The notes below the pieces were generated by a model. That model made no database searches and was not told where the DNA came from. It saw only the letters and a list, made by a program, of their open reading frames with translations. This document shows positions 6,473 to 13,504 of a DNA stretch of 15,939 nucleotides, one piece after another. The stretch covers positions 1-15,939 of the forward strand of contig CAVGTF010000037.1 of assembly GCA_963632245.1 (NCBI GenBank), in the 5' to 3' direction. This DNA comes from UBA1724 sp963632245. GTDB lineage: Bacteria; Verrucomicrobiota; Lentisphaeria; Oligosphaerales; Oligosphaeraceae. Position numbers and translations under genes: made by a program. Numbering within the stretch: the stretch's first letter is position 1; the number at the start of each line of letters is the position of its first letter.

Positions 6473-6895
6473 TCACTCCCCGGCATCGGGGCGCCGTTGC
6501 CGGAGCCGTTCGCCGCGGCGTTTCTTGGCCTGCATCCGACGCTCCCGCTCGGCTTTCGGGACGCGGGTCTTTCGGCGCTTCCGCGGCGGCTTCAGCGCCC
6601 GTTGCGCCATCTGTTCCAGACGCGCACGGGCGGCCAGGCGATTCTGCAGCTGGCTCCGGAACTCCCGGGCGTCAATGACCACCTCGCCCTCACGGGTGAG
6701 CCAACTCCGGCAGAGCTCCGCCATCCGCGCCTTGGCCTCCTCGGACAATGCCGCGGAATTCCGCAGATCCCATCGGAGGATCACCGCGGAAGACGCGGTA
6801 TTGACGCCCTGCCCGCCCGGACCGGAGGCATGGACCGCCTGAAAACGGAGCTCCTCCTCGGGAATGAGAAAGTGATCGGACGCGCTCTCGGGCAT
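6473..6895 (-). CDS. arfB: Alternative ribosome-rescue factor ArfB (peptidyl-tRNA hydrolase)
   Basis: The 140-aa protein is a codon-independent release factor, the same length as E. coli ArfB (YaeJ). The catalytic GGQ lies at residues 27–29 in ASGPGGQGVNTASSAVILRW, the RF-1 family signature. There is no codon-recognition domain. Instead, residues from about 102 onward form a very basic tail (KPPRKRRKTRVPKAERERR and following) that in ArfB threads into the empty mRNA channel of stalled ribosomes. It hydrolyses peptidyl-tRNA on non-stop complexes. It lies upstream of rpsL on the same strand but is separated by a hairpin and a promoter. No good Shine–Dalgarno is visible before the ATG. A truncated RF2 is excluded by the tail and length. 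Confidence 0.93.
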   Translation of the reverse strand: MPESASDHFLIPEEELRFQAVHASGPGGQGVNTASSAVILRWDLRNSAALSEEAKARMAELCRSWLTREGEVVIDAREFRSQLQNRLAARARLEQMAQRALKPPRKRRKTRVPKAERERRMQAKKRRGERLRQRRPDAGE

Positions 6896-6932
6896 GATCG
6901 GCGGTTTTCAATAAAAATGCAGTGGGCACAAA

Positions 6933-6968
6933 AAAACTCCGGTGCCGTTGATTGGGCTCCGGAGTTTT
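6933..6968 (-). terminator. Intrinsic terminator of the 65-aa gene
   Basis: AAAACTCCGG (6933–6942) pairs with CCGGAGTTTT (6959–6968) around a 16-nt loop. On the minus strand the stem runs into a T-run (up to 6930). It begins about 35 nt after the stop of the small gene at 7004 and separates it from arfB. It is A/T-flanked on both sides, so it could act in either direction. Confidence 0.85.
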
Positions 6969-7003
6969 CAAGAAGAAAGAGGGTTGAAATTCAACCCGCA
7001 GGC

Positions 7004-7201
7004 TTACTTCTTCTTGCCCTTGCAAGCGCACTTGCCGCCGTTGAACTTGGCAGCCTCTTCCTTGCTGACGAAACGGGTCAGGTTGCGGCCATCAGCGGTC
7101 TTGGCCTTGTAGGCGGAACGGCCGTTGTCATAGGTGACGCACTCGAGGACCTCGGTCTCCACGGACTTGCGGGTCTTCACATCCCAGAACTTTGCTTTCA
7201 T
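7004..7201 (-). CDS. Small lysine-rich conserved-looking protein, unknown function
   Basis: The 65-aa protein is very basic, with many Lys spread along the chain, a run KKEE-like centre (SKEEAAKFNGG) and a C-terminal end CACKGKKK. It has no signal peptide or membrane segment. The first half, MKAKFWDVKTRKSVETEVLE, predicts beta strands, and the middle, YDNGRSAYKAKTADGRNLTR, looks like a small beta-barrel or nucleic-acid-binding module. The NGRxAxKAK phrase faintly recalls the DUF5679 family, but the metal-binding cysteines are not matched, so I do not assign it. A GAGAGG site 8 nt upstream, a good promoter at 7306–7334 and a terminator at 6933–6968 make it a well-supported monocistronic gene, probably well expressed. 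Confidence 0.85.
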   Translation of the reverse strand: MKAKFWDVKTRKSVETEVLECVTYDNGRSAYKAKTADGRNLTRFVSKEEAAKFNGGKCACKGKKK

Positions 7202-7305
7202 CGGGGGAACCTCTCTTCTGACATTGTTGGTGACTACTCCAAGCCGCCGGAAGTGACGACCGGAAGGGGATCCAGAAAAATGCCATCATCGGGTGGCACG
7301 AGGAA

Positions 7306-7334
7306 ACTTTATTGCATAACTTTGATTTTTTCAA
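7306..7334 (-). promoter_or_regulatory. Candidate promoter of the 65-aa gene
   Basis: On the minus strand TTGAAA (7329–7334, 5/6 to the -35 consensus) is 17 nt from TAAAGT (7306–7311, 4/6 to the -10). Transcription would start near 7299, giving a leader of about 98 nt before the ATG at 7201. Confidence 0.6.
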
Positions 7335-7605
7335 GGAAAAAACACCGATTTATGAAAAATTTTCCACTTTTTTCCAACTTTTTTAAGGATTTTTCCGGTT
7401 TTTCCTTAAAACCTGGGTCTTTCGCCTGAAAAATCCGCGGAGTTTCCCCGGGACTTTTTCATTTGTCTTCTTCGGGGTGCAGAGGGGTCCCCTTTTATGG
7501 AATTAAATTAAGGGACTTTCCCGGGGGAGGAGTGCAAGGAGGGGCCACTGCCCCCTTGCGCGCGTGTACGAATACTCTCTGATTTCTCCTATTTCCCGCA
7601 CGTCC
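7335..7605 (+). other. Intergenic region upstream of uvrA
   Basis: The divergent gap between the small gene and uvrA is 404 bp (7202–7605). Its centre is T-rich, with several runs of T or A, and contains a 9-bp inverted repeat TTTTAAGGA/TCCTTAAAA (7381–7389, 7403–7411). The part nearest uvrA is GC-rich and holds the octamer GGGACTTT twice (around 7451 and 7513) and a strong hairpin at 7534–7559. An AT patch near 7495–7511 could hold a uvrA promoter, but no convincing -35/-10 pair was found. I see no LexA-type CTG-N10-CAG or GAAC-N4-GTTC operator. Confidence 0.5.
7534..7559 (+). promoter_or_regulatory. GC-rich hairpin in the uvrA leader region
   Basis: GCAAGG (7534–7539) pairs with CCTTGC (7554–7559), continued by GGG/CCC after a one-base bulge. 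The left arm contains AAGGAGG, a perfect ribosome-binding motif, which would be locked in the stem. It is 25 nt before an in-frame GTG (7564) but more than 60 nt before the family-consistent ATG (7606). It may be a regulatory or terminator-like structure, or a fragment of a dispersed GC-rich dyad. Confidence 0.4.
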
Positions 7606-10494
7606 ATGGACGACTGCCTGCACATACAAGGCGCCTGCCAGCACAACTTGAAAAACCTGACCCTGGACATCCCCCGCAACAAGCTGGTGGTCATCACGGG
7701 TCCCAGCGGCTCCGGAAAGTCCTCCCTGGCCTTCGATACCCTCTATGCCGAGGGACAGCGCCGCTACGTGGAGAGCCTCTCCGCATATGCCCGGCAATTC
7801 CTGGATCGCCTGGGAAAGCCCCAGGTGGAGAGCATCACCGGACTCTCCCCCGCCATCGCCATCGAACAGCGCGTGGCATCCTCCTCGCCACGCTCCATCG
7901 TGGCCACCACCACCGAAATCTACGACTACCTCCGACTCCTCTACGCACACCTGGGGACCCCACACTGTCCAAAATGCGGACGCTTCATCGCCACCCAGAG
8001 CGCCGAGAAAATCTGCCAGACCCTCATGGCGCGCCCCGCCGGCATCCGCGTCATGCTCCTGGCACCATACGTCCGCGGAAAGAAGGGCGAGCACGTGGAG
8101 GTCCTGGAACAGATGCGCCGCGATGGCTTCGTGCGCGCGCGAGTGGATGGCAAGATCGTCTCGTTGGACGACGACATCAAGCTAGGCAAGACCCTCCGGC
8201 ACTCCGTGGAGGCGGTGGTGGACCGGCTGGTCTCCGGGCAATGGGAGAAGAGCCGTCTCAACGACTCCGTGGAGCTCTCTTTGAAGCACGGCAAGGGCTT
8301 GCTGGGGGTCTTATGGGAAGACGCCGAGGCGCCGGGCGGCTGGCGGGAGGAGTGGATCAGCGAAAATCTGGCCTGTCCCGACTGCGGACTCTCCTTCGGC
8401 GAGCTGGCGCCCCGGAACTTCTCCTTCAACTCACCCTTCGGTGCCTGCCCCGGCTGCGACGGCCTGGGAAAACACCTGACCTTCACTCCCGAGGCCGTGG
8501 TCCCCGACCCCACGCTCTCCATCCGACGCGGCGCCATCCCGCTGTGGCGACGGGGTCCCCGCTACGGCATCATGCTCTATAACCACTACCTGCGGTGCCT
8601 GGCGGAACACTACCACTTCTCCCTCACCACACCCTGGCAGAAGCTCCCCGAGGACATCCGGCACAAGCTCCTCTACGGCACCGGCGAGGAGACCATCGCC
8701 TTCGATTACTGGGAGCGCGGAAAGATGCACCCCTGGCGAAAACCCTTCGAGGGAATCATCCCCAATCTGGAACGGCGCCTCCGGGAGACCGACAACGAGG
8801 ACCTTCGCGCACGCCTGGAAGAGAGCTCCATCTACGAGGAATGCAGCCAGTGCCATGGCGCACGACTCAAGCCGGAATACCTTGCCGTGACTCTGGGCGG
8901 ACTCAACATCAGCCAATTCTGCGCACTCTCCATCGACGCCGCACTGGAATTCCTGGAACGCCTGGAACTCACCGAATCCCAGCACAAGATCGGTGACGAG
9001 CTCCTCAAGGAGATCAAGAGCCGCCTGGGCTTCCTGAAGACGGTGGGACTCAACTACCTGACGCTCAATCGCGAAAGCGGCACCCTCTCCGGCGGCGAAT
9101 CCCAGCGCATCCGACTCGCCAGCCAAATCGGCTCCGGATTGGTGGGAGTCCTCTATATCCTCGACGAGCCCTCCATCGGACTGCACCAGCGCGACAACGC
9201 CCGGCTCCTGGATAGCCTGAAACACCTGCGCGATCTGGGAAACACCGTCATCGTCGTGGAACACGACCTGGATACCATGCGCGCCGCCGACCACATCGTG
9301 GATCTGGGACCCGGCGCCGGACGCCAGGGCGGAAACCTCATGGCACAGGGCACCCCCGAACAGGTCGCCAATACCCCCGGAAGCATCACCGGCGATTTCC
9401 TCGCCGGCAGACGAACCATCCCCGTCCCCGCCGTCCGCAATCCCGGCAACGGAAAATTCCTCGTGGTGAAGGGCGCCACCGCCCATAACCTGAAGAAGCT
9501 CACCGTCAAGATCCCCCTGGGGCTCCTCTGCTGCATCACCGGCGTCTCCGGCTCCGGAAAATCCACCCTCGTCAACCACATCCTGAAACCCGCCATCAAC
9601 CGGCATCTGGGAATCAAGGACGACGAGCCCGGTGCCTGCCAGAAGATCGAGGGCATGGAGAATGTGGACAAGATGATCGTCATCGACCAGACGCCCATCG
9701 GAAAAACCCCACGCTCCAATCCCGCTACCTACACCGGACTCTTCGATCTGATCCGACAGGTCTTCGCCGAGACCACCGACGCGAAAGTCCGCGGATACAC
9801 GCCGGGGCGCTTCTCCTTCAATGTCAAGGGCGGACGCTGCGAGGAGTGCCACGGTGACGGCATCAAGAAGATCGAAATGCAGTTCCTCCCCGATGTCTAT
9901 GTGCCCTGCGAACAGTGCCATGGCATGCGCTACAACGAGGAGACCCTGGCCGTCCGCTTCAAGGGCCGCAGCATCGCCGAGGTCCTCTCCATGACCGTCA
10001 ACGAGGCCTGCGAATTCTTCTCGGCACACTCACGGATCCTCCGAAAGCTGGAGACCCTCCGGGATGTGGGACTGGGATACATCCACCTGGGGCAACCCGC
10101 CACCACACTCTCCGGCGGCGAAGCACAGCGCGTCAAGCTGGCTACCGAGCTCTCACGACGCTCCCAGGGACATACCCTCTACCTGCTCGACGAACCCACC
10201 ACCGGACTCCATCTCTCCGACATCGAACAACTCCTAAAGGTCCTGGAATCCCTCCGCGACCAGGGAAACTCCATCTTGGTCATCGAACACAACCTCGATG
10301 TCGTCAAGACCGCCGACTGGATCCTGGATCTGGGACCCGAGGGCGGCGACCAGGGCGGAACCCTCCTGGTGGCCGGGACACCCGAGACCGTGGCACAATG
10401 CCCCACCTCCTACACCGGACAGTACCTCAAGCCACTCCTCCCCACTGCCACACAAACCGCTCCCCCAAAGCGCACCCCGCGCAAACGGCATTAG
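7606..10494 (+). CDS. uvrA: Excinuclease ABC subunit A
   Basis: The 962-aa UvrA recognises DNA lesions as a dimer with UvrB in nucleotide excision repair. It carries two ABC ATPase modules: Walker A GPSGSGKSS (32–40) and GVSGSGKST (646–654), and signatures LSGGE (494–498 and from 835) followed by LDEP Walker B motifs. Zinc-finger cysteines are at 257/260 with a later CPGC, and at 745/748 with 768/771. Length is typical. I chose ATG 7606 because the protein then begins MDDCLHIQGACQHNLKNL like other UvrA proteins. A GTG at 7564 in the same frame would add 14 unconserved residues. The first Walker A has Pro where Leu is more usual (GLSGSGKSS). It is the first plus-strand gene, divergent from the small gene. 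Confidence 0.97.
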   Translation: MDDCLHIQGACQHNLKNLTLDIPRNKLVVITGPSGSGKSSLAFDTLYAEGQRRYVESLSAYARQFLDRLGKPQVESITGLSPAIAIEQRVASSSPRSIVATTTEIYDYLRLLYAHLGTPHCPKCGRFIATQSAEKICQTLMARPAGIRVMLLAPYVRGKKGEHVEVLEQMRRDGFVRARVDGKIVSLDDDIKLGKTLRHSVEAVVDRLVSGQWEKSRLNDSVELSLKHGKGLLGVLWEDAEAPGGWREEWISENLACPDCGLSFGELAPRNFSFNSPFGACPGCDGLGKHLTFTPEAVVPDPTLSIRRGAIPLWRRGPRYGIMLYNHYLRCLAEHYHFSLTTPWQKLPEDIRHKLLYGTGEETIAFDYWERGKMHPWRKPFEGIIPNLERRLRETDNEDLRARLEESSIYEECSQCHGARLKPEYLAVTLGGLNISQFCALSIDAALEFLERLELTESQHKIGDELLKEIKSRLGFLKTVGLNYLTLNRESGTLSGGESQRIRLASQIGSGLVGVLYILDEPSIGLHQRDNARLLDSLKHLRDLGNTVIVVEHDLDTMRAADHIVDLGPGAGRQGGNLMAQGTPEQVANTPGSITGDFLAGRRTIPVPAVRNPGNGKFLVVKGATAHNLKKLTVKIPLGLLCCITGVSGSGKSTLVNHILKPAINRHLGIKDDEPGACQKIEGMENVDKMIVIDQTPIGKTPRSNPATYTGLFDLIRQVFAETTDAKVRGYTPGRFSFNVKGGRCEECHGDGIKKIEMQFLPDVYVPCEQCHGMRYNEETLAVRFKGRSIAEVLSMTVNEACEFFSAHSRILRKLETLRDVGLGYIHLGQPATTLSGGEAQRVKLATELSRRSQGHTLYLLDEPTTGLHLSDIEQLLKVLESLRDQGNSILVIEHNLDVVKTADWILDLGPEGGDQGGTLLVAGTPETVAQCPTSYTGQYLKPLLPTATQTAPPKRTPRKRH

Positions 10495-10500
10495 GCACTT

Positions 10501-10528
10501 GGCAATTAGCGGCTAGTGGCTAGCTTAC
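10501..10528. repeat. Degenerate heptamer repeat after uvrA
   Basis: Consecutive 7-nt units GGCAATT, AGCGGCT, AGTGGCT and AGCTTAC begin six bases after the uvrA stop. The second and third units differ at one base. Weak alone, it gains support from three other 7-nt periodic tracts in the same spacer. Confidence 0.45.
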
Positions 10529-10542
10529 AAGGTCGCTACGCG

Positions 10543-10562
10543 GCTCTTCCGCCTACCGGCGG
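10543..10562. repeat. Direct repeat copy 1 (20 nt)
   Basis: GCTCTTCCGCCTACCGGCGG occurs here and again, identically, at 10726–10745. It contains a small dyad, CCGCC/GGCGG around TACC. The flanks of the two copies differ, so the 20-mer itself is the repeated unit. Confidence 0.85.
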
Positions 10563-10675
10563 TACGGTATCGCTTTTGATGCCAGAACCGGTATACCCCG
10601 AATAACTGCATCTTCCTAGCCAGAAGCCAACCAAAGGCAGGTCGGGGCTTGCGCCCCCCGTGCCCCCGCTTTGCT

Positions 10676-10703
10676 AGGTAGAAGGTAGAAAGGTAGTAGG
10701 TAG
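10676..10703. repeat. Heptanucleotide repeat, GGTAG-type
   Basis: Four 7-nt units, AGGTAGA, AGGTAGA, AAGGTAG and TAGGTAG, are built on the word GGTAG. They lie between the two copies of the 20-nt direct repeat. Confidence 0.65.
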
Positions 10704-10725
10704 GAGCTTAAACGGTGCTGCAGGC

Positions 10726-10745
10726 GCTCTTCCGCCTACCGGCGG
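10726..10745. repeat. Direct repeat copy 2 (20 nt)
   Basis: This is identical to 10543–10562. This copy sits inside a larger imperfect inverted repeat bounded by GGTGC (10714–10718) and GCACC (10745–10749), so it could fold into a long hairpin in RNA. Confidence 0.85.
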
Positions 10746-10817
10746 CACCATTTTTGCCTTTTCCCTTTTTGCGCGCCAATTCGGGCGCGCTTGGCGCACG
10801 CGCCATCAAGCGCCGTG

Positions 10818-10845
10818 AACTAATAATTCCTAATTTCCAACTGCG
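10818..10845. repeat. Degenerate heptamer repeat, AATTCCT-type
   Basis: Four 7-nt units, AACTAAT, AATTCCT, AATTTCC and AACTGCG, each start with AACT or AATT. The last unit runs into the GCGGCGC/GCGCCGC hairpin. Confidence 0.45.
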
Positions 10846-10916
10846 GCGCACTTTAGCGCCGCTGTCGGTTTGCCGGCACGCAGTGGCGGCAAGGCCCACT
10901 GCAGAGTGGCCACAAC

Positions 10917-10937
10917 TCCTCATTCCTCATTCCTCAT
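10917..10937. repeat. Heptanucleotide repeat (TCCTCAT)x3
   Basis: Three perfect tandem copies of TCCTCAT end 16 nt before the prfC ATG, so the tract is likely within or next to the prfC leader. Unit count could vary between strains by slippage. Confidence 0.8.
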
Positions 10938-10953
10938 TTTTCCTATTAGGTAT

Positions 10954-12558
10954 ATGAGTTTCGAATCCGAAATCCAGCGGCGTCGCACCTTCGCCATCAT
11001 CTCGCACCCCGACGCGGGCAAGACGACCCTCACCGAGAAGCTCCTCCTCTACGGCGGCGCCCTGCAGGAGGCCGGATCCGTCCGCGCCAAGAAGAACCAG
11101 AAGAATACCACCAGTGACTGGATGGACCTGGAGCGGGAGCGCGGAATCTCCATCTCCTCCACCGTCCTGCAGTTCGAATACAAGGGCTACTGCATCAATC
11201 TTCTGGACACCCCCGGACACCGCGACTTCTCCGAAGACACCTACCGCGTCCTCACCGCCGTGGACTCCGTCATCATGGTCATTGACGCCGGTAAGGGCAT
11301 CGAGGAGCGCACCCGAAAGCTCTTCGAGATCTGCCGCCTCCGCGGAATCCCCATCTTCACCTTCATGAATAAGATGGACCGTCCCGCCAAGAATCCCCTG
11401 GAGCTCCTGGATGACATCGAGCAGACCCTGGGACTGGATGTCTTCCCCGTCACCTGGCCCCTGGGCGACGGACCCGATTTCAAGGGCGTCTACGACCGCC
11501 TCACACACCAGCTGCACCTCTTCTCTAACCAGGAACACGGCGCCGCAAAGGCCGCCTCCCAGACCACCGGCCCAATGGATCCCCAACTAGACGCACTCCT
11601 CCCCCCAGAAATGCTCCGGGAATGGCGCGAACAAATCGAGCTGCTCGACATGGCCGGCGATTCCTTCGATGACGAACTGGTGAAATCCGGCGACGTCACC
11701 CCCATCTTCTTCGGCTCCGGCATCAACAACTTCGGCGTTCAGCTCCTCCTGGACTACTTCGTGGAACACGGCATGCCCCCACTGCCCCGAAAGTCCTCCC
11801 TGGGCGAAATTCCCCCCACACGCGAGGAATTCTCCGGATTCATCTTCAAGATCCAGGCAAACATGGATCCCAACCACCGGGACTCCATGTCCTTCGTCCG
11901 CGTCTGCTCCGGGCAATTCGTCAAGGACATGACGGTCCCCAATCCCCGCGGCGGACGACCCCTGCGCCTCTCCTATCCCCAGAAGCTCTTCGGACAGGGC
12001 CGCGATTCCATCGAAACCGCCTATCCCGGCGATATCGTGGGACTGGTCAGCCACGGTAGCTTCCGCATCGGCGACACCCTCTCCACCATCCCCGGATTGG
12101 TCTACAACGAAATTCCCCGCTTCGCCCCAGAGGTCTTCTGCTTCCTCCGAAATGCCGCGCCCTCCAAGTATAAGCAATTCACCGAGGGACTGGAACAGCT
12201 CCTCAACGAAGGCGCCATCCAGGTCTATCACCTCCATAGCGACGTGAACCGCGCACCTCTGCTGGGCGCCGTGGGACAGCTCCAATTCGAGGTGGTGAAA
12301 CACCGCATGGAGACCGAATACAACGCCGAGGTCCGCCTGGAAGAGACCCCATACACCCAGATCCGCTGGCTCAAGAACCAGGCCGATGCCGAAAAATTCC
12401 GCGGGGCCTACCTGGGAAGCAATGTCCGACTGGGCATGGACCACGAAGACCTCCCCGTCCTCCTCTTCCCCGATGCTTGGGCAGTCAACTACTTCGTGGA
12501 GAAAAATCCCGACGTGCCCCTCCTGACACACTCGCCCCTCCAGGGAGAGACGATCTAA
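10954..12558 (+). CDS. prfC: Peptide chain release factor 3 (RF3)
   Basis: The 534-aa GTPase removes RF1/RF2 from the ribosome after termination; E. coli RF3 is 529 aa. Motifs are G1 SHPDAGKTT (17–25), G2 ERGISIS (62–68), G3 DTPGH (85–89) and G4 NKMD (139–142). RF3-specific features include RRRTFAIISHPDAGKTTLTE near the start, KKNQKNTTSDWMDLE and FFGSGINNFGVQLLLDYFVE. It lacks EF-G domains IV–V. The reading frame is open back to 10870, but that extension is low-complexity repeat, so the ATG at 10954 (MSFESEIQRRR) is the start. Only AGG is seen upstream as a ribosome site. tlyA follows by 15 nt. Confidence 0.96.
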   Translation: MSFESEIQRRRTFAIISHPDAGKTTLTEKLLLYGGALQEAGSVRAKKNQKNTTSDWMDLERERGISISSTVLQFEYKGYCINLLDTPGHRDFSEDTYRVLTAVDSVIMVIDAGKGIEERTRKLFEICRLRGIPIFTFMNKMDRPAKNPLELLDDIEQTLGLDVFPVTWPLGDGPDFKGVYDRLTHQLHLFSNQEHGAAKAASQTTGPMDPQLDALLPPEMLREWREQIELLDMAGDSFDDELVKSGDVTPIFFGSGINNFGVQLLLDYFVEHGMPPLPRKSSLGEIPPTREEFSGFIFKIQANMDPNHRDSMSFVRVCSGQFVKDMTVPNPRGGRPLRLSYPQKLFGQGRDSIETAYPGDIVGLVSHGSFRIGDTLSTIPGLVYNEIPRFAPEVFCFLRNAAPSKYKQFTEGLEQLLNEGAIQVYHLHSDVNRAPLLGAVGQLQFEVVKHRMETEYNAEVRLEETPYTQIRWLKNQADAEKFRGAYLGSNVRLGMDHEDLPVLLFPDAWAVNYFVEKNPDVPLLTHSPLQGETI

Positions 12559-12573
12559 CTCCCACACACCCCA

Positions 12574-13317
12574 ATGGCACGCATCCGCGCAGACCAGCTG
12601 GCATTCCAACAGGGACTCTGCCCCTCCCGCGCCGTCGCGCAACGACTCATCCAGGAGGGGAAGATCCGACTGGTCGACGGCACACCACTGCGGAAATGCG
12701 GACAGCCCCTGGAGGAGGACACCACTCTCGTCCTGGATGCGCCCCCACAATATGTCTCCCGCGGCGCAGAGAAGCTCCTGGCCGCACTGGACGCCTTCCA
12801 TCCACCCGTCCAGGACACCACCGCACTGGATCTGGGCGCCTCCACCGGCGGATTCACCGATGTGCTCCTCCAACACGGCGCCAAAAGAGTCTATGCCGTG
12901 GATGTGGGACACGACCAGCTCCACGAAAAGCTCCGAAAGGATCCCCGCGTGATCTCCCTGGAGGGCGTCAACGCCCGAGAACTCTCTGCGTCACTAATCC
13001 CGGAACCTATTGATCTATTGGTGGGGGATGTCTCCTTCATCTCCCTCACACTAGTCCTGCCACACTGCGCACCACTCCTGAAACCCGGCGCCTGGATCGC
13101 CGTCCTCATCAAACCACAATTCGAGGCAGGACGCGAGGCCATCTGCTCCCAGGGAGTCGTACGAGACGAATCCATCCGCAGACAGTGCGTCCAAAAAATC
13201 CAGGACTTCGCCCACGACACTCTCCACTGGATCCCCCAGGGAACCGTCCCCTCACCTATCCTCGGACCGAACGGAAACCAGGAATTCCTCGCGGCATTTC
13301 GGACAAGGAATAACTGA
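12574..13317 (+). CDS. tlyA: TlyA-family rRNA (cytidine-2'-O)-methyltransferase
   Basis: The 247-aa protein combines an N-terminal S4 RNA-binding domain (about residues 1–60, RADQLAFQQGLCPSRAVAQR then LIQEGKI) with an FtsJ/RrmJ-like methyltransferase domain. The SAM site is LDLGASTGGFTD (85–96), and the catalytic K-D-K-E set is visible as Lys67 (RGAEKL), Asp152 (VGDVSF), Lys180 (KPQFE) and Glu237 (NQEF). TlyA 2'-O-methylates cytidines at the subunit interface and makes ribosomes capreomycin-sensitive; the older name is haemolysin A. It lies 15 nt after prfC on the same strand and is probably co-transcribed. No T-tailed terminator is obvious after it. Whether it modifies 16S, 23S or both is not shown by sequence. 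Confidence 0.94.
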   Translation: MARIRADQLAFQQGLCPSRAVAQRLIQEGKIRLVDGTPLRKCGQPLEEDTTLVLDAPPQYVSRGAEKLLAALDAFHPPVQDTTALDLGASTGGFTDVLLQHGAKRVYAVDVGHDQLHEKLRKDPRVISLEGVNARELSASLIPEPIDLLVGDVSFISLTLVLPHCAPLLKPGAWIAVLIKPQFEAGREAICSQGVVRDESIRRQCVQKIQDFAHDTLHWIPQGTVPSPILGPNGNQEFLAAFRTRNN

Positions 13318-13461
13318 TGCCTTTATCCCCCCCTCTGAACATTCTGAGGAATCACAGTTTCCCACAATATTAACCGTTCCTCATTTGTCCCCCTAAAACA
13401 GATATTCGCTACTAAGATGATGGTAGTGCATTCTAACGCAGTTTATCATCCCCTTCATACC

Positions 13462-13504
13462 CCCTAGAGCATGGCTGTAGTTCTAGCTTTACCGTACTCT
13501 AGGG
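13462..13504 (-). terminator. Hairpin just after the AT-rich gene, terminator-like
   Basis: CCCTAGAG (13462–13469) and CTCTAGGG (13497–13504) are perfect inverted repeats, and after one mismatch the stem continues ATGG with CCGT (one G-U). The loop is about 17 nt. It abuts the stop of the gene at 13505. No T-run follows on either strand, so termination is not certain; it could also be a remnant of a mobile-element end. Confidence 0.45.

Larger units (their letters stand above)
10495..10953. other. Repeat-mosaic spacer between uvrA and prfC
   Basis: This 459-bp gap has no credible gene. It alternates 7-nt periodic tracts (10501–10528, 10676–10703, 10818–10845, 10917–10937) with GC-rich dyads. 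The dyads include a 20-nt exact direct repeat, GCGCGCC/GGCGCGC (10771–10777, 10784–10790) and GCGGCGC/GCGCCGC (10843–10849, 10856–10862). No clear T-tailed terminator follows uvrA, and no convincing promoter was found for prfC. Only a weak AGG lies just before the prfC ATG. Confidence 0.7.

Noticed and set aside
8431..10029. 532-codon open frame on the minus strand opposite uvrA
   Set aside because: It is antisense to clearly conserved uvrA codons, has no family-like motifs, and long shadow frames are expected in GC-rich genes.
10543..10745. CRISPR-like repeat
   Set aside because: There are only two copies of a 20-mer with a 163-nt interval and no cas genes.
10870..10953. 28-residue N-terminal extension of RF3
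   Set aside because: It encodes translated repeat sequence, and RF3 homologues begin at the MSFESEIQRRR-type start.
11587..12924. 445-codon minus-strand open frame opposite prfC and tlyA
   Set aside because: It spans two convincing plus-strand genes in antisense and shows no conserved domain.
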